A stretch of 64,000 nucleotides of DNA from Flavobacterium sp. BFFFF1 (GTDB lineage Bacteria > Bacteroidota > Bacteroidia > Flavobacteriales > Flavobacteriaceae): contig NZ_NKJE01000001.1 of assembly GCF_002256285.1 (NCBI RefSeq), positions 22,386 through 86,385 of the forward strand. Direction: 5' to 3'. A program made the translations under genes and the position numbers. Shown here piece by piece: positions 1 through 8,588 of this stretch (the first letter of the stretch is position 1; every line of letters starts with the position of its first letter). The notes beneath the pieces were generated by a model that saw only the letters and a program-made list of their open reading frames with translations, was not told the origin of the DNA and ran no database searches.

Positions 1-271
1 CGATGTCATCCGAAATCAGCGAAACACCCAGTTCAACGCTCTTGCTGACGGGAATATGACTGAAGAATGTCAATGTCTTCGGGGCACCGACGGCACCAAC
101 CCATTGCGTACGGTACAGCGTACCTATGTTCAGCACCGACTCGGTTCCGGTCGCATAAGCCGGATTCAGGACATTCATATTATACATGTAATGGGTGTAT
201 TCGGGATCCTGCTGCGGGTAGAGGCTGTTCAGGAAGAAAAGTAAAATGATGCTATGTAATATTGTTTTCAT
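1..271 (-). CDS. PorP/SprF family T9SS-associated membrane protein (partial, 3' end outside window)
   Basis: The first 90 codons are present and the gene runs off the left edge. The start is ATG at 271. A signal peptide (residues 1-19) ends just before the motif QQDPEYTHYMYNMNVLNPAYA-like block; QDPEYTHYMYN and LNPAYAG/T are the hallmark opening of PorP/SprF beta-barrel proteins. Family members sit in the outer membrane of Bacteroidota, and SprF is needed to put the adhesin SprB on the surface. The start lies 7 bases after the stop of the upstream giant surface protein, so the two are surely co-transcribed. This adhesin-then-SprF order is typical, and the inference is that this protein helps export or anchor its neighbour. 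Only the N-terminus is visible, so the family is clear but completeness is not. Confidence 0.9.
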   Translation of the reverse strand, partial: MKTILHSIILLFFLNSLYPQQDPEYTHYMYNMNVLNPAYATGTESVLNIGTLYRTQWVGAVGAPKTLTFFSHIPVSKSVELGVSLISDDI

Positions 272-278
272 TTTTATT

Positions 279-3200
279 CTACCTATTGAGATAAAGCCTT
301 CCCTGTCTTGATGAGGCATTGTTCTTGTTGAATTTAATTACATAGAAATACACACCGTTCGGCGCAATCTTTCCGCCGCCCGATTCATTATCCGTGCCAT
401 CCCATGCCGGCTTGTTGATATTGCCCCTGAATAAAATATTGCCGTATCGGTTGTAGATCTCATAAGAATAATCGGGATAGAGAAATTCTATATCCGGTAT
501 GCGGAATGTATCGTTGACACTATCGCCATTTGGGGAAAAACCATCAGGTATGAAGAAATCGTACTGGGACGGATTCTCATTACAGTCTGTAAGCGAAACC
601 GTAACTTCCAGTACTTCCGAAGACTCACAGCCAACGGACTCCGAAAATTGAACCCCGTAATACGTTTCGCCTTCCTGAAGCAGTAAATCCTGCGCCAACA
701 GATTTCCATCTTGTGGGGCATCGTACCACCTGACCTCATCCGTTGCAGAAACATTTGCTGTCAAATCCAGCAACGTGGGCTTGTCAGCACCGCAAAAAAA
801 CGCACCATCAGTATTCAATACCGGTGGCTCAATTGTAGCTATGGATACGGTAACCATTGTCCGTGGGGATTCGCATCCCAGATTGCTCGTCTCGGACACA
901 TAATAATTGCCTTCAGTCAGTGCCGTTTCACCTGAAAGTTCGTCGGTATTTGTAGCACTGCCATACCAATGGTATTGATTTCCAAACGGAACCAACATGG
1001 AAACCGAAGGCGTTTCCTGACTGCAAAAGATAGCATTCTCAGCAGTTGGCGCTACAGGTCTGGCATTTATTTTAAAACTAGCGCCAACAGTAGTGACATT
1101 GGCTCCACACACGGTCTGGCTGTTGAGGATATTTGTGATGCTTAGCGTACTGACGCCGGAGTTTGAAAGTATTGCCGTTGGAATAATAAAAGCAGCAATT
1201 CCGGCATTTACCGGAACAATCGCCGTTTGATTTGTGGCTGAATTTGCGCCAGAAAGACTATACGTAATGGATACGGTGCTGAGATTACCAAGACCAGAAA
1301 CAGAAGCGACCACCTGATCGCCCATACAAGCATCAGCAACACTGGCCGTCAACGTGGTGATGTCGGGTAGTGGATTGATGTTAAAAGACTTTTGTATGTT
1401 TCCGGTAGCGCTGCAACCCGTATCGTTGTTGGTTGCATTTATGATGGTGATTATCGTATTTCCTGTATTTGGAACCAACGCCTGCGGGATGACAAAAGTG
1501 GCACTTCCGGCGGCGACAGTAACGGTTTGGGTCTGATTGGTGGCCGAATTGATTCCGCTAAGATTGTACGTTAATGTCATGCTGTTCGCAGTTCCCAAAT
1601 TTGCCAAAAGAACCGCAAGAGGCTCACCTGCGCAGACATTAGGAACAATTACATTAAAATTGCTGACAACTGGAACCGGATTAATTGAAAAGTTAACAGG
1701 GATGTTGGTTGGAGCCGGGCAACCCGTTTGTGTATCCGTAAGCGATGTTATTGTAAAAGTAGAGGTACCGGTATTGGCTGCCTGCGCTGCCGGAATATTA
1801 AAAACCGCCGCGCCTGAACTCGCAGTGAGCACCGCGCTTTGTCCGGTAAAAGTATTGGCCCCGGAGATCGAATACGCGATCCTAAAAGTCGTGATTCCCC
1901 CGAGCCCAGAAAGCAAAACGCTTACCGTCTGCCCCGTGCAAACATTTGGAACAATGGCAGACAATGAAGACACGTCGGGAAGCGGATGGACTATAAAACT
2001 GTCAGTGATACTAGCATCTACGGCACAACCAGTAACCAAATCTTTAATACTTAAAATTGTAATCCCGGTTGATCCCGTATTTAGCAAAAAAGAAGCGGGA
2101 ATCGTAAAACTTCCCTGTCCGGAACTGGCGGTAAAATTGGCGGTTTGGACTGTAGTGACATTGGCGCCGCCAAGTTGGTAAGTAACACCAATGCTGGTCA
2201 TGGTGTTAAGCCCCGTCAATGATATCAACGCAGATTGACCAATGCAAGCATCGGCTGCATTGATGGTGATTGCAGAAACATTTGGCAATTGATTCACGTT
2301 GAAGGCCTTCGACAATGACGCCGTGCTGGCGCAATTGGTCTGGAGGTTTATCACATTCGTGATTAATAACGTCGTACTTCCTGAAACTGCCAATAAAGAT
2401 GCAGGAATGCTAAAATGGGCGACGCCATTCACTATAGCAGCGGTAATCGTTTCACCGTTAGCAATATTATTTCCCGTCAGGCTGTAAGTAAACTGATAAT
2501 TCCCATCAGGCAGATAGACCGGGTTTCCGGTGACTACCACATTGGCGTCGAAGCCAAGGCAGGATTGCGTAATACTTAACGTCGCCCCTGTAAGCTTTGG
2601 GTTAGGATAGATGTGCAGCTCATCTGAAACGTCTATTATGTTGTCGCAGACGTTGTACGACTTTAGATCAATAATATGATCAATGCTGATTGTGTAAGTT
2701 CCAATATCCTGAAATAAGGCGGCATCCAATGGAAAAGTCAGAACATTTCCTGTTGCACCATAAAAAGCATCTTCAACGGTAGCCGTCCCATCAAATGTAG
2801 TTGGCCCGGTTACATGATAATCCACTGAATAATCGGAATAGGGCTTGGGCTCATTTCCCGGCGTTAAAACGACGCTATACGACGCGGTTGCAATCTCATC
2901 TTCACATATATCAGAATTCACCGTTAACGTGGCTCCCGTGAAATCGAGAATTTCTTCAATGATGATATCTATTGTCGCAGTTTTGCGGGTACAAACGGGA
3001 TTCTCAGGAAAGACGGTATATTTATATTGGTATTTTCCTGGTCCGTAGGTATTGAAAACTTCCTGAAGGTTTATAACGGAATCAAACGGGCCGGATATTT
3101 GCCCTGTGCTTCCGGAATCGCCTTCAGACCACCTGCCATTGGCATCTTCACCAGATAGCTGGTCAAATAAGTTCAGATTGGTGTACAATGAAAAGTCGGC

Positions 3201-3866
3201 ATCTTCACACAATATCAGCGGAACAGGCGTTCCAGGAACAGGCGCCCTGTATACCGTAACGACGGCTGTCACCGGGGCTGGCGCAGGACACGAACCAATT
3301 GCAGACATGGTATAAGTGAAAGAATAAGTTCCGACGCCCGGCATCGTTGCGTTAAAAATACCATCGGGTGTCACCGCTCCGGTATTGTCATTGTCAAGCC
3401 ACACGCCATCAAATTGGGGATTGGGACTACTGCCATCAAAAAACTGAAACAAGTTGACATTGTCGTCGTCGCTGCATGCTGATCCATTGGGACTGGTTAC
3501 GCCCACGTATCCCGCTACAGTTACCGAAACCTCTGCTGTATTGTCTGGGCATCCGGGCGAAGGCGCTACTGTATACGTAAAAACATAGACGCCGCTGTAA
3601 TGAATATTCCACGCATTTAACACGCCCGTTGTCTGGTTGAGACCGCCTGAAAACGATGGGTCAGACCAAGTACCGCCTGGAACGGCAGTTGGCCCTAAAA
3701 GATCAAAAAGATTTATGCTTTGGTTTGCGGGGTCCCCATAATTGCAAATTTCTATTGCCGCGTCCACGCCCGCGCATTGCGCATGACTATTTCCCGGTGC
3801 CAGAAAAAAGAGCGTAAAAAAAGCTGATATTAAAATCCCGAGGGAACTTCTGGGTGGTACTGGCAT
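279..3866 (-). CDS. Large repetitive surface protein with T9SS type B sorting domain (gliding motility-associated C-terminal domain)
   Basis: About 1195 aa from ATG at 3866; the frame stays open upstream to a TTG at 3887, but ATG puts the signal peptide (residues 1-30, ending SHAQ) at the start. Residues 30-330 hold three roughly 100-aa blocks, each with an acidic Cys-Asn-Leu-Phe start and ending in FTYT/KYTV. Residues about 430-945 hold five tandem repeats of about 103 aa with recurring features SGANSATNQT, FxIPxxxLxNTG and LPDxSxLxA. The last 95 residues (DFFIPDGFSPNGDSVNDTF, YEIYNRYGN, WDGTDN, NGVYFYVI) are the type B T9SS targeting domain, which needs a partner PorP/SprF protein; one follows 7 bases downstream. 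The inferred role is an exported adhesin or surface filament. The ligand is unknown. Confidence 0.9.
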   Translation of the reverse strand: MPVPPRSSLGILISAFFTLFFLAPGNSHAQCAGVDAAIEICNYGDPANQSINLFDLLGPTAVPGGTWSDPSFSGGLNQTTGVLNAWNIHYSGVYVFTYTVAPSPGCPDNTAEVSVTVAGYVGVTSPNGSACSDDDNVNLFQFFDGSSPNPQFDGVWLDNDNTGAVTPDGIFNATMPGVGTYSFTYTMSAIGSCPAPAPVTAVVTVYRAPVPGTPVPLILCEDADFSLYTNLNLFDQLSGEDANGRWSEGDSGSTGQISGPFDSVINLQEVFNTYGPGKYQYKYTVFPENPVCTRKTATIDIIIEEILDFTGATLTVNSDICEDEIATASYSVVLTPGNEPKPYSDYSVDYHVTGPTTFDGTATVEDAFYGATGNVLTFPLDAALFQDIGTYTISIDHIIDLKSYNVCDNIIDVSDELHIYPNPKLTGATLSITQSCLGFDANVVVTGNPVYLPDGNYQFTYSLTGNNIANGETITAAIVNGVAHFSIPASLLAVSGSTTLLITNVINLQTNCASTASLSKAFNVNQLPNVSAITINAADACIGQSALISLTGLNTMTSIGVTYQLGGANVTTVQTANFTASSGQGSFTIPASFLLNTGSTGITILSIKDLVTGCAVDASITDSFIVHPLPDVSSLSAIVPNVCTGQTVSVLLSGLGGITTFRIAYSISGANTFTGQSAVLTASSGAAVFNIPAAQAANTGTSTFTITSLTDTQTGCPAPTNIPVNFSINPVPVVSNFNVIVPNVCAGEPLAVLLANLGTANSMTLTYNLSGINSATNQTQTVTVAAGSATFVIPQALVPNTGNTIITIINATNNDTGCSATGNIQKSFNINPLPDITTLTASVADACMGDQVVASVSGLGNLSTVSITYSLSGANSATNQTAIVPVNAGIAAFIIPTAILSNSGVSTLSITNILNSQTVCGANVTTVGASFKINARPVAPTAENAIFCSQETPSVSMLVPFGNQYHWYGSATNTDELSGETALTEGNYYVSETSNLGCESPRTMVTVSIATIEPPVLNTDGAFFCGADKPTLLDLTANVSATDEVRWYDAPQDGNLLAQDLLLQEGETYYGVQFSESVGCESSEVLEVTVSLTDCNENPSQYDFFIPDGFSPNGDSVNDTFRIPDIEFLYPDYSYEIYNRYGNILFRGNINKPAWDGTDNESGGGKIAPNGVYFYVIKFNKNNASSRQGRLYLNR

Positions 3867-3922
3867 TCGCGTTTTTGGTTGTACCAATATAACATTTATT
3901 CCTGAAAAAACCCTAAAACTTG

Positions 3923-5032
3923 TTATGAAGATTTTACGTCGAGCGCATCACGCAGCGCATTTCCCGTCATCATAAAGGCCAAAGTAACCAACATAATGGC
4001 AACACCCGGAACCATTGCGAGATAAGGTTTCCCCAGAATAATATAGCTGTAATGGTCCTTTATCATCCCCCCCCAACTGGGAATGGGAGGCTGCGCGCCC
4101 AGTCCAAGAAAACTTAAGCCACTTTCCACCAAAATAGCAGAGGCGAAGTTTGCCGCCGAAATAACAATCACGGGAGCCATGATATTGGGTAAGATATGGT
4201 TAAAAATAATCCTGAAATCTCCAAACCCCAAGGCCCGCGCCGCCGTGACGTATTGCATTTCCTTGACACTGATTACCTGCCCCCGCACCACACGGGCAAC
4301 TTCAACCCACATCGTTAATCCAACCGCAACAAAAACCTGCCAAAATCCTTTTCCGAGCGCCAGCGTTATGGCAATGACCAGTAACAGCGTAGGGATTGAC
4401 CAAATGATATTCACAAGCCACATGACGAATGCGTCTGCCTTACCGCCAAAATAGCCCCCGATAGACCCGAAAAATATCCCGACTACAAGTGAAATGAATA
4501 CAGCCACGAAACCTATTGACAATGAAACCCGTGATCCTACGAGCATACGGCTTAGGACATCACGGCCATACTTGTCTGTACCCAACATAAATTTTTGCGT
4601 ACTGATATACTTACGCGCTACCTCGTTCACATCCTTACATCCTTTAAACTTGTCAAGGGCAATCGACTTCGTAATCTGCAATGACGGATCTTCAGTGTAT
4701 TCCCTATAAATAATAACCTTCCCTTTCAGTTGATAACTACTAATTGGCACTTCAGCATCAGTGTCTTTAAAACCAAAAAAATAGCCCACGAAGGGTCTTT
4801 CATTTTTTTCACCCGAAGGAATGGAGAGCATTTGAACTTCAAACCCAGGCTTTTTTGAGTGGATCGACAAATGCATTTTATTGGCATTCTCAGAATCGTC
4901 CGGCGCGAGTACATAGGCAAACAATGCCAAAAATAGCACTACCAGGATAAATACAAAACTGAAAACGCCCCAGAAATTCTTCCTGAATTTCCGGAGCGCT
5001 ATTCCTGTAAGTGACTGATTTGTTTCGCTCAT
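3923..5032 (-). CDS. ABC transporter permease, OppC/DppC family
   Basis: 369 aa from ATG at 5032; a TTG codon just before it is a weaker start. This is an inner-membrane channel subunit of a peptide/nickel-type ABC importer. An N-terminal membrane helix (residues about 18-42) is followed by an extended non-membrane segment (about 45-140). The BPD_transp_1 domain then opens with the family motif GTDKYGRDVLSRMLVGSR. The cytoplasmic EAA loop is seen as YVTAARALGFGDFRIIFNHILPN, which contacts the ATPase. The segment at 45-140 is longer than in typical OppC proteins. No DppB, binding protein or ATPase lies nearby, so the partners must be elsewhere. The gene starts 11 bases after the protease stop codon and is probably co-transcribed with it. 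Substrate is not predictable from the sequence. Confidence 0.88.
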   Translation of the reverse strand: MSETNQSLTGIALRKFRKNFWGVFSFVFILVVLFLALFAYVLAPDDSENANKMHLSIHSKKPGFEVQMLSIPSGEKNERPFVGYFFGFKDTDAEVPISSYQLKGKVIIYREYTEDPSLQITKSIALDKFKGCKDVNEVARKYISTQKFMLGTDKYGRDVLSRMLVGSRVSLSIGFVAVFISLVVGIFFGSIGGYFGGKADAFVMWLVNIIWSIPTLLLVIAITLALGKGFWQVFVAVGLTMWVEVARVVRGQVISVKEMQYVTAARALGFGDFRIIFNHILPNIMAPVIVISAANFASAILVESGLSFLGLGAQPPIPSWGGMIKDHYSYIILGKPYLAMVPGVAIMLVTLAFMMTGNALRDALDVKSS

Positions 5033-5043
5033 CAAAAAAGCTG

Positions 5044-7281
5044 TTACGACTTAACCAGTTTTTCCTTCTTTTTAAGGTTTACGGTTGGCTTCACACTGCC
5101 GTCAGGTTGAAGATCCGCAAGTATGTTCAACGCTTCCTCAATATAGGCGTCTTTTTCCAGACTTTCATGCCATCTTTTTCTCTTCTCCTTCAACACAGGG
5201 TCTTTTTCCATCATCGCCAATTCGTATGGCAAAGAAGAAAACTCGAGATTATTTTTGTATTCGTTGATGACTTTATATTTTTTAGTCTGCGCAGTAATAC
5301 TTTCCTGTTCTTTCCTGAACTTGTCAATGTTCAGGCTGTATTCATTTTCATCTTTGCGCTTTCCAAGCCACTTGGCATTTTCATCAATCAGCTTAAACTG
5401 TGGGCTTTGCGTCACGCGTTTTTTACTGTTTGCAACGGCTTTGTCAAAATTTGGCTGCCTGTCCCAAACGTTATATTTCGCTGGTTCAATTTTATCCCAT
5501 GGCATTGCGTGTTCAGAATCGCGCTCACCGATATCCAGATAAGAATAACGGTCTGGCATTTCCACATCGCTGCTCACGCCTTTTAACTGTGTAGAACCAC
5601 CACTAATGCGGTAAAACTTTTGCGTGGTCGTTTTTAAAGCGCCGAGATCCCCCGAAGCGCTGTTCCGAACGAATTGGTTCAGGTCGATCACATTTTGAAC
5701 CGTCCCTTTTCCGTAGGATTGCTTGCTTCCGATGATGACACCTCGCTTATAATCCTGGATGGCTGCTGCAAGAATTTCCGAAGCTGATGCTGAAAAATTG
5801 TTGATCATCACGACCAATGGACCATCCCATTGAATTTTATTGTCCGGATCCGGAAGCGGTTCTGCTGCTTTCCCAGTAGATTTAACCTGAACAATCGGTC
5901 CCTGATCGATAAACAAGCCTGCAATATCTACCACAGTACGAAGTGAGCCACCACCGTTATCACGCACATCGAACACCAATCCTTCCACGCCTTGTTTCTT
6001 AAGACGGTCAATCTCGATTGCAATATCCTTACCTGCGTCTCGACTGTCCTTATTTTCGAAGTCAATATAAAACTTTGGAAGGTATATAATCCCATACAAT
6101 TTCCCATCTTTCCTCACGACACTTGATTTTGCATAGGTTTCCTCAATTTCTACAACATCGCGGATGATTGAAATCACTTTCATAGAACCATCTACCTTTT
6201 TTACGGTAAGTCGTACCTCCGTGCCTTTTGGTCCTTTTATCTTTTTCACGACATCGTCAATCCTCATCCCAACGACATCTACAGGCTCTTCTTTACCCTG
6301 TCCCACTTTAAGGATGATATCGCCTGCCTCCAGTTGCTTGCCTCTCCAGGCAGGTCCTCCGGAAATCAGTTCGGTAATTTCAGTAAAATCATTTTTCTTT
6401 TGAAGCCTCGCTCCGATTCCATCAAATTTACCCGAAATGCTCACATCGAACTTGTCCTTGTCTTCAGGCGCAAGGTATGACGTATGTGGATCGAAACTTT
6501 CGGCGATCGTATTGACAAAAACCGAAAAATAGTCATCTCTTGTCAGGTCCTTCACAAATCCAAAATATTCATTCAGTGACTTCAACGAGTTTTCACGGGT
6601 TTCTTTTTCGAGTTGGTCAAAAGATTTCGGGGCTTCATCTTTAGCGGTCTCCTTAGGTTTTGCAATCGGATCGACGGTTTCATCTTCGTCCACTGCGGGT
6701 TCCTCTTTGATGCCGTTCGCCTTGTCCTCCTGTAATTTCAGCCGCTCGGTCAAAGATGACAGCGTTGAAAGTTTGATTTGTTTGCGCCACTTTTCTTTAA
6801 GCTCGGCGGTATTCTTCGCGTAAGGCATTTTCTCGTAATCGATGTTGAAGCTTTCGTCGACATTGTAATCGAACGGTTTTTCGAGGATGCCTTTGTAATA
6901 ACTTTTACTTTCCTCCATACGTTGCATCAAACGATTGTAGGTTAGGTCAAAAAACGTCAATTCCTTGTTCCTGATCTGGTCGTCAATCAGCGTTTCATAT
7001 TTGGAAAATTCATCTATATCCGACTGTAGGAAAAAGCGCTTTGACGGATCGAGCGCGTTCAGGTAATCTTTATAGACCCCTTTGGAAAAATTGTCGTCAA
7101 TATCTTTCGGCGCGTAGTGCCCTTTGTTAATGACGAAACTTAACAATTCCAACAACAATTTGTCTTTTTCAGGATCGTTTTTATCCGTTCTCGGAATAAA
7201 ACTCCACAGCGCCACCGACAGGGCAGCGACAACCAGTAGTACTTTATAATTTCTTTTCATAAAATTCATAATTGCATTCAT
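5044..7281 (-). CDS. prc: Carboxy-terminal processing (tail-specific) protease, S41 family
   Basis: About 745 aa from ATG at 7281; ATG at 7269 or 7260 (MKRNYK) is equally possible, and the open frame reaches 7353 without a better start. One N-terminal membrane anchor (VLLVVAALSVALW) places the enzyme in the periplasm. The order is an N-terminal helical domain, a PDZ domain (DGIGARLQKK, SGGPAWRG, AGDIILKVG) and the S41 core. The catalytic serine is in NNFSASASEILAAA and the lysine in GSKQSYGKGTVQ. A C-terminal DUF3340-type region with basic ends follows. Prc trims or degrades periplasmic proteins from their C-termini and affects envelope and peptidoglycan enzymes. Length and layout match full-size Bacteroidota and E. 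coli Prc. It is followed at 11 bases by an ABC permease gene. Confidence 0.93.
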   Translation of the reverse strand: MNAIMNFMKRNYKVLLVVAALSVALWSFIPRTDKNDPEKDKLLLELLSFVINKGHYAPKDIDDNFSKGVYKDYLNALDPSKRFFLQSDIDEFSKYETLIDDQIRNKELTFFDLTYNRLMQRMEESKSYYKGILEKPFDYNVDESFNIDYEKMPYAKNTAELKEKWRKQIKLSTLSSLTERLKLQEDKANGIKEEPAVDEDETVDPIAKPKETAKDEAPKSFDQLEKETRENSLKSLNEYFGFVKDLTRDDYFSVFVNTIAESFDPHTSYLAPEDKDKFDVSISGKFDGIGARLQKKNDFTEITELISGGPAWRGKQLEAGDIILKVGQGKEEPVDVVGMRIDDVVKKIKGPKGTEVRLTVKKVDGSMKVISIIRDVVEIEETYAKSSVVRKDGKLYGIIYLPKFYIDFENKDSRDAGKDIAIEIDRLKKQGVEGLVFDVRDNGGGSLRTVVDIAGLFIDQGPIVQVKSTGKAAEPLPDPDNKIQWDGPLVVMINNFSASASEILAAAIQDYKRGVIIGSKQSYGKGTVQNVIDLNQFVRNSASGDLGALKTTTQKFYRISGGSTQLKGVSSDVEMPDRYSYLDIGERDSEHAMPWDKIEPAKYNVWDRQPNFDKAVANSKKRVTQSPQFKLIDENAKWLGKRKDENEYSLNIDKFRKEQESITAQTKKYKVINEYKNNLEFSSLPYELAMMEKDPVLKEKRKRWHESLEKDAYIEEALNILADLQPDGSVKPTVNLKKKEKLVKS

Positions 7282-7352
7282 CAATTTCGCGTCTAAAATT
7301 ACATAAAAACCATGCCAATGATTTTCGGTGCCGCATAATTTTTTGTTAAACA

Positions 7353-7394
7353 TGCTAAAATAGGAAGTTCAGGTCAAAAATGCTTATTTTAGCA
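7353..7394. repeat. 10-bp inverted repeat in the prc/surE divergent region
   Basis: TGCTAAAATA (7353-7362) and TATTTTAGCA (7385-7394) are perfect complements separated by 22 bases. They lie between two divergent genes, close to where the prc promoter should be, so a protein binding site or a cruciform-type operator is possible. No known regulator is implied. Confidence 0.4.
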
Positions 7395-7467
7395 CAGATT
7401 TTTCTCGCCATCAGGACGAAATAAATCAACTGAACTCTGAACCCCAGCCCCGATTGCAGCGGCATCC

Positions 7468-7499
7468 TTTTTTATCTTAGTCTTCAGACAGATAAAAAA
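7468..7499. other. Strong hairpin upstream of surE
   Basis: TTTTTTATCT (7468-7477) pairs perfectly with AGATAAAAAA (7490-7499), with GTC/GAC pairs adding to the stem inside. It lies 37 bases before the surE start in a divergent intergenic region, so an ordinary terminator is not expected here. It may be a 5' leader structure of the surE transcript. Confidence 0.4.
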
Positions 7500-7535
7500 G
7501 ATACAGCGGAAAGCGGGAAATTGCTCCTCAAAAAA

Positions 7536-8309
7536 ATGACTCAAAGGCCTCTTATTTTAGTAACAAACGACGACGGTATCCTCGCACCGGGAATCAGGAT
7601 GCTGATTTCCATTATGAAAGAGATTGGCGATGTGGTGGTGGTAGCGCCCGACAAGCCCCAAAGTGCGATGGGACATGCCATCACCATCAACAACACCCTT
7701 TACCTGAACAAGATCTCTGCAGAAGGCGATGCGCTTGAATACAGTTGTTCCGGCACTCCGGTAGACTGTGTTAAGTTGGCTGTAAACGAAATTCTGCACC
7801 GTAAACCCGACTTGTGTGTTTCGGGTATTAACCATGGATCCAACTCTTCTATCAACGTGATTTACTCCGGGACGATGAGTGCCGCGGTGGAAGCCGGTAT
7901 TGAAGGCATTCCGGCGATTGGCTTTTCGCTGTTGGACTACGACTGGAATGCGGATTTCGGGCAGGCGGGAAAATTTATCCATAAAATTGCTTCATATGTT
8001 CTGGCAAATGGACTTTCGAACGGCACGATCCTGAATGTCAATATTCCGAAGCTACAGGAAGCGGACATCAAGGGAATTAAAATCTGCCGCCAGGCAAAGG
8101 CCATCTGGATGGAAAAATTTGACAAGCGGCAAACCCCGCAGGGCAAGGACTACTATTGGCTGACCGGTGAGTTTGTAAACCAAGATAGCGGAGAGGACAC
8201 AGACGAGTGGGCGCTGGCAAATCATTATATTTCGGTGGTTCCGGTACATTATGACATGACCGCCCATTACGCGATACAGGAACTTAATTCATGGAACATC
8301 AATGGGTAA
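7536..8309 (+). CDS. surE: 5'/3'-nucleotidase SurE
   Basis: 257 aa from ATG at 7536; the open frame extends to a TTG at 7521, which adds five unneeded residues. SurE removes phosphate from nucleoside 5'- and 3'-monophosphates in the cytoplasm, using a divalent metal. The metal site opens with LVTNDDG (Asp12, Asp13), followed by SAMGHAIT, SGTPVDCVKLAV and VSGINHGSN, all diagnostic of the family. The length matches the family (about 250-260 aa). It overlaps the next small gene by 8 bases, and lpxB follows; the surE, small membrane protein, lpxB order points to one transcript. Confidence 0.95.
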   Translation: MTQRPLILVTNDDGILAPGIRMLISIMKEIGDVVVVAPDKPQSAMGHAITINNTLYLNKISAEGDALEYSCSGTPVDCVKLAVNEILHRKPDLCVSGINHGSNSSINVIYSGTMSAAVEAGIEGIPAIGFSLLDYDWNADFGQAGKFIHKIASYVLANGLSNGTILNVNIPKLQEADIKGIKICRQAKAIWMEKFDKRQTPQGKDYYWLTGEFVNQDSGEDTDEWALANHYISVVPVHYDMTAHYAIQELNSWNING

Positions 8310-8577
8310 ATTGCATTTGGTATACGGCGCGCTGATTGGTATCGCCGCGACGGTTTTAGGCAGTCTTATTTTTACTAAAGTCGCTTTTCCTTCACTGAGT
8401 TTTGCTGAAGGCCTTGCGACACTGAAAGCCGGAAACCAATTGGGCAAAGTGATCACGATTGGCGCCGTACTAAATCTCATCGCTTTTTTTACATTGTTAA
8501 AACTGAGAAAAGAACAAATGGCCTGGGGTGTGATCTATGGTACGGTTTGTATCGCGATTGCAACCATTTTTGTATGA
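8302..8577 (+). CDS. Small conserved membrane protein between surE and lpxB
   Basis: 91 aa, starting at an ATG inside the last codons of surE (8-base overlap) and ending at 8577. It is strongly hydrophobic with three likely membrane segments (about residues 5-24, 45-62 and 72-91) and a basic stretch LRKEQ between the last two. No family domain is recognised. The tight overlap with surE and the ATGA contact with an upstream start option of lpxB (8574) suggest translational coupling. The position next to lpxB hints at an envelope role, but that is inference. Confidence 0.8.
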   Translation: MGKLHLVYGALIGIAATVLGSLIFTKVAFPSLSFAEGLATLKAGNQLGKVITIGAVLNLIAFFTLLKLRKEQMAWGVIYGTVCIAIATIFV

Positions 8578-8588
8578 AAACTATTGGT

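Noticed and set aside
56..249. Two short plus-strand frames at the left edge
   Set aside because: They are opposite to the PorP/SprF coding strand, which has a diagnostic motif.
1537..2181. Plus-strand 214-aa frame inside the giant surface protein gene
   Set aside because: It is antisense to tandem repeats of a clearly coding gene and contains no recognisable domain; open antisense frames are common over repeats.
1020..2600. CRISPR-like array from repeated units
   Set aside because: The repeats are protein-coding, about 310 bases long, diverged, and lie within one open frame.
5011..5586. Plus-strand 191-aa frame over the prc 3' end
   Set aside because: It is antisense to conserved protease sequence and shows biased, non-domain composition.
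7282..7353. Upstream extension of the prc start
   Set aside because: The added residues precede the membrane anchor, are not family-like and overlap the inverted repeat of the regulatory region.
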